Below are positions 8,753 to 17,417 of a DNA stretch of 64,000 bases, one piece after another (the stretch's first letter is position 1; every line of letters begins with the position of its first letter). The notes below the pieces were generated by a model. It was not told the DNA's origin, ran no database searches, and was given only the letters and a program-made list of their open reading frames with translations. The translations under genes and the position numbers were made by a program. Location: positions 1 to 64,000 of the forward strand of contig NZ_JBEZFP010000041.1 in the NCBI RefSeq assembly GCF_040649515.1, written 5' to 3'. This DNA comes from Yinghuangia elevatio. GTDB taxonomy: Bacteria > Actinomycetota > Actinomycetes > Streptomycetales > Streptomycetaceae.

Positions 8753-10420
8753 ATGACCACCGTCGCCACCCGGCTGATCGCGCGACTGCGCGAACTGGGC
8801 GTCGAGGACCTGTTCGGCGTTCCCGCCGACTACAACCTCGCGTTCCTGGACGAGGTGCACGCGTCCGAGCTGGCCTTCGTCGGCACGTGCAACGAACTCG
8901 GCGCCGCGTACGCCGCCGACGGGTACGCCCGCCTGCGCGGTGCGGGCGCGGTCCTGACCACGTTCGGTGTGGGCGAGCTGAGCGCGGTCAACGGCATCGG
9001 CGGCGCGTACGCCGAATCCGTCCCGGTCGTCGAGATCGTCGGCGCGCCGTCCACCCGCGCCGTCGACGCCGGCCTGCCCATGCACCACACCATGGCGGAC
9101 GGCGACTTCGGCCGCTTCGAGCGCCTGCACGCCGAGGTGACCTGCGACCGCGTGACACTGACCGCCGAACACGCCGCCGAGGAGATGGACCGCGTGCTGC
9201 GCGCCTGCTGGGAGCACAAGCGCCCGGTCCGCATCGCGCTGCCGACCGATCTCGTGCACGCCCCCGCGCCCGCCCCCGACGAGCCGCTGCTGCCCGAACC
9301 GCCCCCGGTGCCAAGGGAACTGGTCGCCGCGTTCCGCGCCGAGGCGGCGAAGCTGCTGGCCGGTGCCGTGCGCGCCGCCGTACTGGCGGACCACCTCGTG
9401 GAGCGGCACGGCGCCCATGAGGCGCTGGCCGATCTCGTCGCCGCCGGGCCGCTGCCGGTCGCCGCGATGAACATGGGCAAGGGGGTCGTCGACGAGAGCG
9501 CCCCGACGTTCGCCGGGATGTACGTCGGAGCGGCGAGCGCGCCCGGCACCCGCGCCGTCGTCGAGCAGGCCGACTGCCTCGTCGCGGTGGGCGTACTGAT
9601 CAGCGACGGCAACTCCGGCGGCTTCACACACGCCTTCCCGGCCGGCCGCACGATCGAGGTCGGCGCGTACGAGACGCGCATCGGCGACGCGGTCTTCCGC
9701 GACCTGCCGATGGCCGAGGCGCTCGCGGTACTCACCACAATCGTGCGGGAGTCCATGGACCGGCCGGCTTTCGCGCCGCCGCAACGGCCGGTACGCGCAC
9801 GCGCGGACGCCGACCCGCACGCCCCGCTGACCCAGGCCGCCCTGGGCGACCGCTTCGCCGGGTTCGTGCGGACCGGGGACGTCGTCGTCGCCGAGCAGGG
9901 CACCGCGTTCTTCGGCGTGGTCGACACGTGGATGCCGGCCGGGGTGACCGTGGTCGGCCAAGTGCTGTGGTCCTCGATCGGCTACACCCTCCCCGCCGCG
10001 CTCGGCACGTGTGTGGCCGCCCCGGACCGGCGGACCCTGCTGCTGATCGGCGACGGGTCGCTGCAACTCACCGCGCAGGAACTGGGCACGATGGCCCGGG
10101 TGGGTGCGGCGCCGGTGGTCCTGGTGCTCAACAACGGCGGCTACTCGATCGAGCGGGCGATCCACCCGACGGACGCGCCGTACAACGACATCGCGCCCTG
10201 GCGCTACACCGACCTGCCGGCCGCCTTCGGCGCGGGCGACCGCGCGGTGGTCCGGCGCGCCACCACGGCGGCCGAACTCGACGCCGCCCTCGCGGAAGCC
10301 GACCGCAACCGCGACCGCCTCGTGCTGATCGAGGCCGTCCTCGACCCCGAGGACTACCCCGGCCGCCTGGCCGCGATCGCCGCCAAGTACCGCGCCAAGA
10401 CCCCGGCGGTGGCCCGATGA
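8753..10420 (+). CDS. ThDP-dependent 2-keto acid decarboxylase (IpdC/PDC-like)
   Basis: A 555-residue enzyme of the indolepyruvate/pyruvate/branched-chain keto acid decarboxylase family, turning a 2-keto acid into an aldehyde plus CO2. The N-terminal domain has FGVPADYN and the catalytic Glu in GTCNELGAAYAADGYARLRG, plus the paired His of MHHTMADGDF. The C-terminal domain has the ThDP/Mg motif GDGSLQL to LNNGGYS. ATG 8753 follows GGAGG. The next gene, an FMN hydroxyacid oxidase, overlaps its stop (ATGA), so they are translationally coupled. Benzoylformate decarboxylase is a less likely alternative. Confidence 0.9.
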   Translation: MTTVATRLIARLRELGVEDLFGVPADYNLAFLDEVHASELAFVGTCNELGAAYAADGYARLRGAGAVLTTFGVGELSAVNGIGGAYAESVPVVEIVGAPSTRAVDAGLPMHHTMADGDFGRFERLHAEVTCDRVTLTAEHAAEEMDRVLRACWEHKRPVRIALPTDLVHAPAPAPDEPLLPEPPPVPRELVAAFRAEAAKLLAGAVRAAVLADHLVERHGAHEALADLVAAGPLPVAAMNMGKGVVDESAPTFAGMYVGAASAPGTRAVVEQADCLVAVGVLISDGNSGGFTHAFPAGRTIEVGAYETRIGDAVFRDLPMAEALAVLTTIVRESMDRPAFAPPQRPVRARADADPHAPLTQAALGDRFAGFVRTGDVVVAEQGTAFFGVVDTWMPAGVTVVGQVLWSSIGYTLPAALGTCVAAPDRRTLLLIGDGSLQLTAQELGTMARVGAAPVVLVLNNGGYSIERAIHPTDAPYNDIAPWRYTDLPAAFGAGDRAVVRRATTAAELDAALAEADRNRDRLVLIEAVLDPEDYPGRLAAIAAKYRAKTPAVAR

Positions 10421-11712
10421 CCGACAACGCGGCCGCCAAGGACCGGTTCGGCGGTCTCACCGCACTCGCCCGCCCGCTGCTCGCCGACCTCGGCAGGCTG
10501 GCGACCGGCCGCGGCGGCCCCGCCGCGGGGCCGCTGAACATCGAGGACGTCCGCGCGCTCGCCCGCAGACGCTCGTGCGCCCTCCCGTTCAGCTATGTCG
10601 ACAGCGCCGCCGAGGACTTCACGACGCACCGGGCCAACCTCCGCTCGTTCGAGGAGCTGACGTTGCGCCCGAACCTGCTCACCGACGTGCGCGAACGCGA
10701 CCGCTCCGTCGAGCTGTTCGGCCGTACGCTCGCCTCCCCGGTCCTGCTCGCCCCCACGGGAATGCCCGGGATCCAGCACCGGGACGCGGAGTTCGCGGGT
10801 GCCGGCGCGGCGCACGCGGCGGGGACCGTCTTCACGGTGAGCATGGCGTCCAGCCACTCGGTCACGGCGATCGCCGAGAAGTGCCCCGGGCCGCTGTGGT
10901 TCCAGCTGTACCCGTGGGGCAACGCCGACGACTTCACGCCGTACGTCGAACTCGCCGCGCGTGCGGGCTGCGAGGCGCTGGTCGTCACCCTCGACACCCC
11001 GGTCGGCGGCAACCGCGAGGCGGACCGGCGTACGGGGTTCACCATGCCGCCGCACGTGAGCCGCGAGAACATCGGCGAAGTCGTGCGCCACCCGGTCCGG
11101 TTCGGCCGGTGGATCCGGACCCTGGCCACCGGACCGGGGATCCGGATGGGCAACATCGCCGAGACCGGGGCGACCGGCGGGATGAACGCGGTGCACCAGG
11201 CGACCAGGTTCGAGGCGAAGTTCGTGCCCGGGTTCTCCGCCGACGAACTGGCCCTGGTCCGACGCATGTGGGACGGCCCCCTGCTGGTCAAGGGGATCAC
11301 CACGGCCGAACAGGCGCGCCGCGCCCGCGCCGCGGGAGTCGACGGCGTGATCGTCTCCAACCACGGCGGCCGGCAGCTCGACGGCCTGCCCGCGGCGATA
11401 CGCGCCCTCCCCGAGGTCGCCGACGCCCTGGACGGCACCGACGTCGAGGTCCTGCTCGACGGGGGAGTACGCCGCGGCACCGACATCCTGAAGGCGCTGG
11501 CGCTCGGGGCGAAGGCGGTCATGCTCGGGCGGCCGTGGGTGTGGGGGCTCGCCGCCGGAGGACGCGAAGGGGTCGACACCGTGCTGCGCATCCTCAACAC
11601 CGAAGTCGAGCGTGACATGGCTCTCATGGGTATTCGCACCCTCTCTGAACTCGGTCGGCATAACGTCAACGTCCCGGCGGCGTGGGCGTACGCGACGCCG
11701 GGCGGGAACTGA
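10417..11712 (+). CDS. FMN-dependent alpha-hydroxy-acid oxidase/dehydrogenase
   Basis: A 431-residue TIM-barrel flavoprotein of the lactate monooxygenase/mandelate dehydrogenase/glycolate oxidase family. It carries the active-site motif SNHGGRQLDG, the FMN phosphate loop LLDGGVRRGTDILKAL, and LAPTGMPG in strand 1. It oxidises a 2-hydroxy acid to the 2-keto acid. Its start overlaps the stop of the keto acid decarboxylase, and a zinc alcohol dehydrogenase follows, suggesting sequential hydroxyacid-to-ketoacid-to-aldehyde-to-alcohol conversion. An MftD-like role is less likely because no mycofactocin genes are present. Confidence 0.9.
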   Translation: MTDNAAAKDRFGGLTALARPLLADLGRLATGRGGPAAGPLNIEDVRALARRRSCALPFSYVDSAAEDFTTHRANLRSFEELTLRPNLLTDVRERDRSVELFGRTLASPVLLAPTGMPGIQHRDAEFAGAGAAHAAGTVFTVSMASSHSVTAIAEKCPGPLWFQLYPWGNADDFTPYVELAARAGCEALVVTLDTPVGGNREADRRTGFTMPPHVSRENIGEVVRHPVRFGRWIRTLATGPGIRMGNIAETGATGGMNAVHQATRFEAKFVPGFSADELALVRRMWDGPLLVKGITTAEQARRARAAGVDGVIVSNHGGRQLDGLPAAIRALPEVADALDGTDVEVLLDGGVRRGTDILKALALGAKAVMLGRPWVWGLAAGGREGVDTVLRILNTEVERDMALMGIRTLSELGRHNVNVPAAWAYATPGGN

Positions 11713-11818
11713 ACGTCCACGCGAACGTCCGAGGCAGCGCCCGCGGGAACGTCCGACGGCACGTCTGCGGGTAGGTCCGCGGGGGCACCCGAGGGAACGT
11801 CCGAGGGAATGTCCGAGG
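11711..11818 (+). repeat. Degenerate 12-bp repeat array between oxidase and alcohol dehydrogenase
   Basis: GAACGTCC or GAATGTCC occurs at 11711, 11723, 11747, 11795 and 11807; all spacings are multiples of 12 bp. Weaker copies sit at 11759 and 11771. The array fills nearly all of the space between the oxidase stop and the ribosome binding site of the dehydrogenase, so it forms part of the mRNA if the three genes are cotranscribed. Confidence 0.75.
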
Positions 11819-11835
11819 AGTACGGAGGAGTAAGC

Positions 11836-12918
11836 ATGCGCGCAGCGCTGTTCCGCGAGTCCGGCCGACCACTGGCCGTCGTCGACGTCGACACCGCCGC
11901 ACCCGGCCCCGGCGAGGTCCTGGTGGCGACCGCCGCCGCGGGCCTGTGCCACTCCGACATCCATCTGCTCGACGGGAAGATCCCGATCGCCGCGCCCGCG
12001 ATCATCGGACACGAGGCCTCCGGCGTCGTCGTGGACGTCGGCCCCGGGGTCACCCGCGTCGTACCCGGCGACCATGTCATCGCGTGCCTGTCGGCGTTCT
12101 GCGGCAGGTGCGCGCTGTGCCTGCGCGGCGAGACGTGGCTCTGCCAGGACAAGCAGGCGATCCAGCGCACCGCGGCCCTGCCACCGCGGCTCGCCCTGCC
12201 CGACGGCACGGCCGTCGGCGCGAACGCGGGCGTCGGCGGCCTGGCCGAGCGCATGCTCCTGCACGAGAACGCCGTCGTGTCCATCGCCAAGGACATGCCG
12301 CTCGACCTCGCGGCCATCATCGGCTGCGCGGTCACCACGGGCGTGGGCGCGGCGTTCAACACCGCCGACATCCGCGCGGGTGCGACCGTCGTGGTTATCG
12401 GCTGCGGCGGCATCGGCCTCAACATCGTGCAGGGCGCACGCCTGCGCGGGGCGGGCCGCGTCGTCGCGGTCGACCTGCTCGACGCCAAGCGCGAACTCGC
12501 CCGCTCCGTGGGCGCCACCGACGCCGCGGAAGGCGACCCGGTCGCGGCCGTCTCGGCGCTGACCGGCGGCCTCGGCGCCGACCACGTCTTCGACGCGGTC
12601 GGGAACGCCACGACGACGACCCAGGCCCTCGCGATGACCCGGCCGGGCGGGACCATGTACGTCGTCGGCATCGGCGGCATGGGCGCCACCGTCGACATCC
12701 CCGGCTACGCGCTGTGGGGCCAGGGCAAGTCCGTCCGCGGCGTACACATGGGTTCGAACAACTTCACCGTCGACATGCCGCGCTACGTCGACCTCTACCT
12801 CCAAGGCCGCCTGTTCCTCGACGAGTTGGTGTCCCGCCGCATCACCCTCGACGAGGTGAACGACGGCTACGACGCCCTCCGAGGCGGCGAGACCGCCCGC
12901 TCCGTCGTCGTCTTCTAG
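11836..12918 (+). CDS. Zinc-dependent alcohol dehydrogenase (MDR superfamily)
   Basis: A 360-residue medium-chain dehydrogenase. Catalytic zinc ligands are expected from GLCHSDIH (Cys) and GHEASGVV (His-Glu). The structural zinc motif is CGRCALCLRGETWLC. The NAD(P)-binding Rossmann loop is VIGCGGIGLN, with an acidic residue (AVDLLD) at the end of strand 2 favouring NAD. GGAGGAG precedes ATG 11836; a longer reading from 11809 lacks such a site. It sits downstream of the decarboxylase and hydroxyacid oxidase and could reduce the aldehyde product or oxidise an alcohol. Confidence 0.9.
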   Translation: MRAALFRESGRPLAVVDVDTAAPGPGEVLVATAAAGLCHSDIHLLDGKIPIAAPAIIGHEASGVVVDVGPGVTRVVPGDHVIACLSAFCGRCALCLRGETWLCQDKQAIQRTAALPPRLALPDGTAVGANAGVGGLAERMLLHENAVVSIAKDMPLDLAAIIGCAVTTGVGAAFNTADIRAGATVVVIGCGGIGLNIVQGARLRGAGRVVAVDLLDAKRELARSVGATDAAEGDPVAAVSALTGGLGADHVFDAVGNATTTTQALAMTRPGGTMYVVGIGGMGATVDIPGYALWGQGKSVRGVHMGSNNFTVDMPRYVDLYLQGRLFLDELVSRRITLDEVNDGYDALRGGETARSVVVF

Positions 12919-13015
12919 CCGCGTTCCCGCGTGTGTCCGCGTGTTCGCGTACGTCGGTCCCGATCGCGGGCCCGGCGTACGCGGGCGCGTCAATTCCGGA
13001 GGCGCACCGGTACGT

Positions 13016-13468
13016 TCACGGCCGGGGCCAGGGGAGCCCTGCCAGGTCCTCGATCGAGGTGTTGAACCGCTGGAGCATGGCGGCGAATGCGGTGACCTCG
13101 GCAGGGGTCCAGTCGGCGAGCACCTTGTCCAGGCCGCTGACCATCTCGTCGCGTTCCGCGGTCAGGCGGCTCTGCCCTTCCCGGGTGATGCGGAATTTGC
13201 GGGCGATGCCGCCCTCCGAGTCCGCGATGCGCTCCAGCAGGCCGACGGCGAGCAGGGACGCGGTCTTGCGGTTGAGCGTGGAGGCGTCCAGGCCGAACGC
13301 CTCGCTCAACTGCCGGATGGACATGGGGCCTTCGACGCTGATGCGGCTGAGCAGGACGTAGCTGGTCCGGTCGAGGTGGCCTTCGTCGCCGCGTGACCGC
13401 GCCGACATGTGCGTGTGCCGGGTGAGCAGCATGGTTTCGAACTCGATCAGGTGCGTGGGCTTGTCCAT
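13016..13468 (-). CDS. MarR family transcriptional regulator
   Basis: A 150-residue winged-helix regulator. The recognition region reads MSIRQLSEAFGLDASTLNRKTASLL, followed by the wing and a C-terminal dimerisation helix (LADWTPAEVTAFAAMLQRFN). ATG 13468 is chosen, with GGGAGA about 10 bp upstream; an in-frame GTG at 13486 would add six residues. It is divergent from an MFS efflux gene across a space rich in TGCACAT/ATGTGCA elements, its likely operators. MarR-type proteins typically release DNA on binding phenolic or other small ligands. Confidence 0.9.
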   Translation of the reverse strand: MDKPTHLIEFETMLLTRHTHMSARSRGDEGHLDRTSYVLLSRISVEGPMSIRQLSEAFGLDASTLNRKTASLLAVGLLERIADSEGGIARKFRITREGQSRLTAERDEMVSGLDKVLADWTPAEVTAFAAMLQRFNTSIEDLAGLPWPRP

Positions 13469-13589
13469 GTGCTTTCCGTCTCCCACCGCTCTGCCCGTGC
13501 TCTCCTCGGTTGTGCCCGCGCTCCGCTGCCGTCTGTCGGCCCGCCCGCGAGCCTACACAGGCCGTGGCCGCCGGATGCCTTGTGTGCTC

Positions 13590-13622
13590 TGCACATGATA
13601 TGTGTACTGCACATCATGTGCA
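13590..13622. promoter_or_regulatory. Inverted-repeat operator between MarR and MFS genes
   Basis: TGCACATGAT (13590-13599) is matched by ATCATGTGCA (13613-13622) with a 13-bp spacer. Inside it lies ATGTG-TACTG-CACAT, and further TGCACAT or ATGTG elements follow up to about 13651. This AT-richer patch lies midway between the divergent genes. Several overlapping sites would allow MarR dimers to repress both promoters. Confidence 0.65.
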
Positions 13623-13679
13623 TGGAACACATCTCATGCATCGTGCACATCCGGATTGCCGGAGATCGGAGACTCATCG

Positions 13680-15131
13680 GTGGACAACCCCACGCCCCCC
13701 GGACGGGAGCGCGGCATCGTCGGTGTCCTCGCGTTCGCCGGCATCGTCGCCTCCCTGATGTCGAGCCTGGTGGTGCCGCTCATCGGCGAGTTGCCGCGCC
13801 TGCTCCACACCACCGCGGCGGACGCCAGCTGGGCCGTCACCGCGACCCTCCTGTCGGCCGCCGTCGCGACGCCGATCTCCGGGCGGCTGGGGGACATGTA
13901 CGGCAAGCGCCGCATGCTGCTCATCTGCTCGATCCCCCTGATCATCGGCTCCGTCGTCTGCGCGCTGGCCGACTCGCTCGCCCCGATGGTCGTCGGGCGC
14001 GCGCTCCAGGGCCTGGGCACCGGCATGGTCCCGCTCGGCATCAGCGCACTGCGCGACCTGCTGCCGCCGGAGCGTATGGGCTCCGCCATCGCGCTCATCA
14101 GCTCCTCGATGGGCATCGGCGGCGCACTCGGCCTGCCGCTCGCCGCAGGCGTCGCCGAGAACACCAGCTGGCGCATCCTCTTCTGGGCCGCCGCCGCGCT
14201 GAGCGCGCTGGTCGCGGCCCTGATCTGGTTCCGCATCCCGGCCACCGAGCCACGCCGTGACGTGGGCCGCTTCGACTTCGTGGGCGCCGTCGGGTTGGGG
14301 ATCGGCCTGGTCTGCCTGCTGCTGGGCGTCTCCAAGGGCTCCGACTGGGGCTGGGGCAGCGGCACGACCATGGGCCTGCTGGTGGGCGCCGTCGTCGCAC
14401 TGCTCGCGTGGGGGTGGTGGGAACTGCGTACGCGCGACCCGCTCGTCGACCTGCGGGTGACCGCCCGCCGCCAGGTCCTGCTGACCAACGCGGCCTCGGT
14501 CGTCCTCGGATTCTCCATGTACGCCCAGGCGCTGATCCTCCCTCAGCTCCTCCAACTCCCCGAGTCCACCGGCTACGGCCTCGGGCAGTCGATGCTCGCG
14601 ATGGGACTCTGGATGGCCCCGGCCGGCCTCATGATGATGCTGCTCTCGCCCGTCGGCGCACGCCTGTCGGCCGCGCGCGGGCCGAAGACCACGCTGGTCG
14701 TCGGCGCGCTGGTCATGGCTCTCGGCTACGGCTCGTCACTGTTCCTGATGGACTCGCCGTGGACGGTCATGATCGTCACCTGTGTGGTCAACACCGGGAT
14801 CGGCCTGGGGTACGGCGCCATGCCCGCCCTGATCATGGCGGCCGTGCCCGCGACGGAGACCGCCTCGGCGAACGGGTTCAACACGCTTATGCGCGCGGTC
14901 GGCACCGCGGTCGCGGCGGCTGTCGTGGGCGTGATCCTGTCGCACATGACCACCGACCTCGGCGGCCACCTGCTGCCGTCCGAGAACGGCTTCCGCGTCG
15001 GCATGCTCCTCGGCTGCGGCATGGCCCTGCTGGCCGCCGTGATCGCCGCCACGCTGCCCGGCCGCGAGGTCCGGAGCCCCGAGGCGCCGCGAACTCCGGC
15101 CCCGAGCCCGGCCGTCCGCGGCACGGCGTGA
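13680..15131 (+). CDS. MFS multidrug efflux transporter
   Basis: A 483-residue multi-helix transporter of the DHA2/EmrB-like group. The loop 2-3 motif is GRLGDMYGKRRML and the helix 4-5 region has GRALQGLGTG. Start is taken at GTG 13680 with GGAG 8 bp upstream; a TTG 78 bp earlier would add Cys-rich sequence encoded by the operator region and is rejected. Divergent from the MarR gene, hence probably derepressed by its ligand. A CoA-transferase gene follows 13 bp downstream and may be cotranscribed. Confidence 0.9.
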   Translation: MDNPTPPGRERGIVGVLAFAGIVASLMSSLVVPLIGELPRLLHTTAADASWAVTATLLSAAVATPISGRLGDMYGKRRMLLICSIPLIIGSVVCALADSLAPMVVGRALQGLGTGMVPLGISALRDLLPPERMGSAIALISSSMGIGGALGLPLAAGVAENTSWRILFWAAAALSALVAALIWFRIPATEPRRDVGRFDFVGAVGLGIGLVCLLLGVSKGSDWGWGSGTTMGLLVGAVVALLAWGWWELRTRDPLVDLRVTARRQVLLTNAASVVLGFSMYAQALILPQLLQLPESTGYGLGQSMLAMGLWMAPAGLMMMLLSPVGARLSAARGPKTTLVVGALVMALGYGSSLFLMDSPWTVMIVTCVVNTGIGLGYGAMPALIMAAVPATETASANGFNTLMRAVGTAVAAAVVGVILSHMTTDLGGHLLPSENGFRVGMLLGCGMALLAAVIAATLPGREVRSPEAPRTPAPSPAVRGTA

Positions 15132-15144
15132 CTACGATGCGCTC

Positions 15145-16359
15145 ATGACCACCTCGGAGCAGCCGTCCGCCGGACCTCTGGCCGGGATCACGGTGGTGAC
15201 CCTCGAACAAGCGGTGTCCGCGCCGATGTGCACGCGTACGCTCGGCGACTTCGGCGCCCGCGTCGTGAAGGTGGAGAACCCGAAAGGCGGCGACTTCGCC
15301 CGGCACTACGACGACGTCGTGCACGGTCAGGCGGCGCACTTCGTGTGGCTCAACCGGGGCAAGGAGTCGGTCGCGCTCGACCTGAAGGACCCCACCGGGA
15401 TGGCGGTGCTGCACCGCCTCCTGGACCGCGCCGACGTGGTGGTCTCCAACCTCGCGCCGGGGGCCACCGCCAAGTTGGGCATCACGCCGGACGATCTGGC
15501 CGCGCGGCACCCCGACTTGATCGCGGTCGAGGTCGACGGCTACGGCCCGGGCGGCCCGCTGTCCCACAAGCGGGCGTACGACCTGCTGGTGCAGGCCGAG
15601 TCGGGGGCCTGTTCGATCACCGGTCACCCCGGCGCCCCGGCCAAGCCCGGACCGCCGATGGCCGACGTGTGCACGGGTCTGTACGCGGCGATCTCGGTGC
15701 TGGCGCTGCTCGCCGGGCGCGGTCTCGGGAACGGGAACACCGCCGGACCCGCGGTGTCGGTGAGCATGTTCGACACGATGGCCGAGATGATGGGGTACGC
15801 GCTGACGTACACGCGGCACTCCGGCGTCGACCAGGTGCCGATCGGGATGGGCTCGCCCGCGGTGGCGCCGTACGGTGCGTACCGCACGGCCGACGGGCAC
15901 ACGGTCGTCCTCGGCACCACCAACGACCGCGAATGGCAGCGGCTGGCCAGGGAGTTGATCGAGCGCGCCGACCTCGCCGACGACGCCCGCTACGCGGGCA
16001 ACGCCGACCGGGTGCGCAACCGCGACGTGCTGGACGCGGCGATCGCCGCATGGTGCGCCCGGCACCCGCTGGAGTACGTGCAGCGCCGCGCCGACGACGC
16101 CGGCATCGGCAACTCCCGCTACAACACGCCCAGCGACGTCATCGCGCACCCGCACCTCGCCGCCCGCGACCGCTGGCGCACCGTCGAAACTCCCGGCGGC
16201 CCGACCCCGGCCCTGCTGCCGCCGCCGGTCGTCGCGGGCTACGAACAGCCCATGGGCGCGATCCCGGCCCTCGGCGAGCACACCGGCGCGGTGCTCGCCG
16301 AACTGGGCTACTCCGCCGACGAGATCGCCGCGATGCGGGCGAGCGGATCAGCTCTCTGA
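15145..16359 (+). CDS. CaiB/BaiF (family III) CoA transferase
   Basis: A 404-residue family III CoA transferase moving CoA between carboxylic acids. The N-terminus GITVVTLEQAVSAPMCTRTLGDFGARVVKVE is typical. The likely nucleophilic Asp that carries the aspartyl-CoA anhydride is in MADVCTGLYAAI, followed by the usual Ala/Leu helix. The C-terminal third holds GIGNSRYNTPSDVIAHP. It follows the MFS gene closely, so it may be expressed from the MarR-controlled promoter; its CoA donor and acceptor are unknown. Its 3' end overlaps that of the convergent SRPBCC gene by 12 bp. Confidence 0.9.
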   Translation: MTTSEQPSAGPLAGITVVTLEQAVSAPMCTRTLGDFGARVVKVENPKGGDFARHYDDVVHGQAAHFVWLNRGKESVALDLKDPTGMAVLHRLLDRADVVVSNLAPGATAKLGITPDDLAARHPDLIAVEVDGYGPGGPLSHKRAYDLLVQAESGACSITGHPGAPAKPGPPMADVCTGLYAAISVLALLAGRGLGNGNTAGPAVSVSMFDTMAEMMGYALTYTRHSGVDQVPIGMGSPAVAPYGAYRTADGHTVVLGTTNDREWQRLARELIERADLADDARYAGNADRVRNRDVLDAAIAAWCARHPLEYVQRRADDAGIGNSRYNTPSDVIAHPHLAARDRWRTVETPGGPTPALLPPPVVAGYEQPMGAIPALGEHTGAVLAELGYSADEIAAMRASGSAL

Positions 16360-16845
16360 GGGCGCCGCGCCCCGCGCCGCCGCCAGCACGACCGGATCGG
16401 AGCAGCCCCGCGCGTAGTGGGCGATCCGGCGCCTGATCTCACGCCGCAGGACGACGGTGCCGATCCGGTCGGCAAGCGGCGCGAGCCAGCGGGGGCGGCA
16501 GCCGAAGTTGTACCGCCAGACCGCGAGCGTACGGTCGGGATGCCCTTCGACTGGCGTGAACCGCCAACCACCGCCCATCTTGGCGAAGAACCACGAGCCT
16601 TCGACCATGCGCATACCGACGTTGGTGGGCGGCTGGTAGGACACGTACTCGCTGACCATGCGAAACCCGGCCCGATGGACCGTCAGGGTCCGTACGCCCT
16701 TGGCCGGTTCGGTGGCACCGTCGAGGAACCGCTGCCAACGGATGAACGGATCCCAGCGTTTGCGCACGTCGCCCGTTGTCTGTGACACGGCGAAGGCGGT
16801 CGCGATGTCGACGGGCACCTCGACCGAGGCCTCGACCAGAGGCAT
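16348..16845 (-). CDS. SRPBCC family protein (polyketide cyclase/START-like)
   Basis: A 165-residue single-domain protein with the helix-grip pattern: PLVEASVEVPVDIATAFAVS at the N-terminus, then SEYVSYQPPTNVGMRMVEGS and a final long helix (LADRIGTVVLRREIRRRI). Such proteins bind hydrophobic ligands or act as cyclases or dehydratases. ATG 16845 has GAGGTAG upstream; an earlier start would run through the DUF397 gene. It lies just downstream of that gene in the same direction. Function beyond the fold is unknown. Confidence 0.75.
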   Translation of the reverse strand: MPLVEASVEVPVDIATAFAVSQTTGDVRKRWDPFIRWQRFLDGATEPAKGVRTLTVHRAGFRMVSEYVSYQPPTNVGMRMVEGSWFFAKMGGGWRFTPVEGHPDRTLAVWRYNFGCRPRWLAPLADRIGTVVLRREIRRRIAHYARGCSDPVVLAAARGAAPSES

Positions 16846-16850
16846 TCCCG

Positions 16851-17036
16851 CTACCTCAACCGGCGGTCGAGTGAGGACCACCGTTCCGGGGCGAAGCGGA
16901 GAGTCCCGTCGGCCGTGGCTCTGGAGTCCCGCACCAACAGCCCGACAGCCGGACAGGCGACCTCCACGCACTGCCCGTTGCCGCTGCCGCCGTACGACGA
17001 ATTCCGCCACTGGGGCACCACCGCGTGCCTATGCAT
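16851..17036 (-). CDS. DUF397 domain-containing small protein
   Basis: A 61-residue DUF397 protein: QWRNSSYGGSGNGQCVEVA, then VRDSRATADGTLRFAPERW matches the W-x-x-S-S-x-S...CVEVA...VRDSK...L-x-F-x-x-x-x-W family pattern. AGGAGC lies 8 bp before its ATG. In actinobacteria these are usually encoded beside an XRE-DUF5753 regulator and act with it, possibly as antitoxin-like or modulatory partners. Here the upstream partner is broken: its TAG overlaps this ATG, showing the two were coupled before decay. Confidence 0.85.
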   Translation of the reverse strand: MHRHAVVPQWRNSSYGGSGNGQCVEVACPAVGLLVRDSRATADGTLRFAPERWSSLDRRLR

Positions 17037-17330
17037 TGCGCAGCTCCTGCGATCGGCTTCGGATCAAGTTCATTGAGTCGACCGGTGACAGCGCGACCTT
17101 GTCGAGCCGTTCGCACGACCTCCGCACGAACCGCACCGAGCGCGGTGCTTCGGTGAGGACCGTTGCGCCGAACACTTCGGCCGCGGGCCGACGACGCGAG
17201 TGCCTCGCCCGGAAACCCGAACAGCGTCGCCCCCACGGCCGCCCCTACCCCCTGGGATCCGCTGGTGAACGGAACGATCCGAATTTGCAGCCCTGTTGTC
17301 TCCGTCAGATCGACCAGTTGCGCAACTGCG
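17029..17330 (-). pseudogene. Remnant of XRE-DUF5753 regulator (C-terminus only, frameshifted)
   Basis: Reading down the minus strand, one frame gives AQLVDLTETTGLQIRIVPF then GATLFGFPGEALASS, the mid part of a DUF5753 ligand domain. After a one-base shift near 17180 another frame gives EVFGATVLTEAPRSVRFVRR, then CERLDKVALSPVDSMNLIRS and a stop. Together they reproduce the DUF5753 C-terminus. The N-terminal helix-turn-helix and first half are absent; upstream sequence does not continue the match. Its stop overlaps the DUF397 start, as in functional pairs. Confidence 0.8.
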
Positions 17331-17417
17331 CACGCATCACCCCGACCCCAACGCCTCCGCCCGGCTCTTCGCCGGTGTAGGCGAACCGACCTGACCTGAC
17401 CAGCCCTCGCGCCGCGC

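Noticed and set aside
10354..12993. Very long minus-strand open frame opposite the decarboxylase-oxidase-dehydrogenase genes
   Set aside because: It mirrors the GC-skewed codons of three clearly recognised genes; composition is Arg/Gly/Val/Asp-rich with no domain.
13602..13679. N-terminal extension of the MarR-linked MFS pump
   Set aside because: It would be encoded by the operator repeats and gives a Cys/His-rich leader not seen in MFS proteins; GTG 13680 has a better site.
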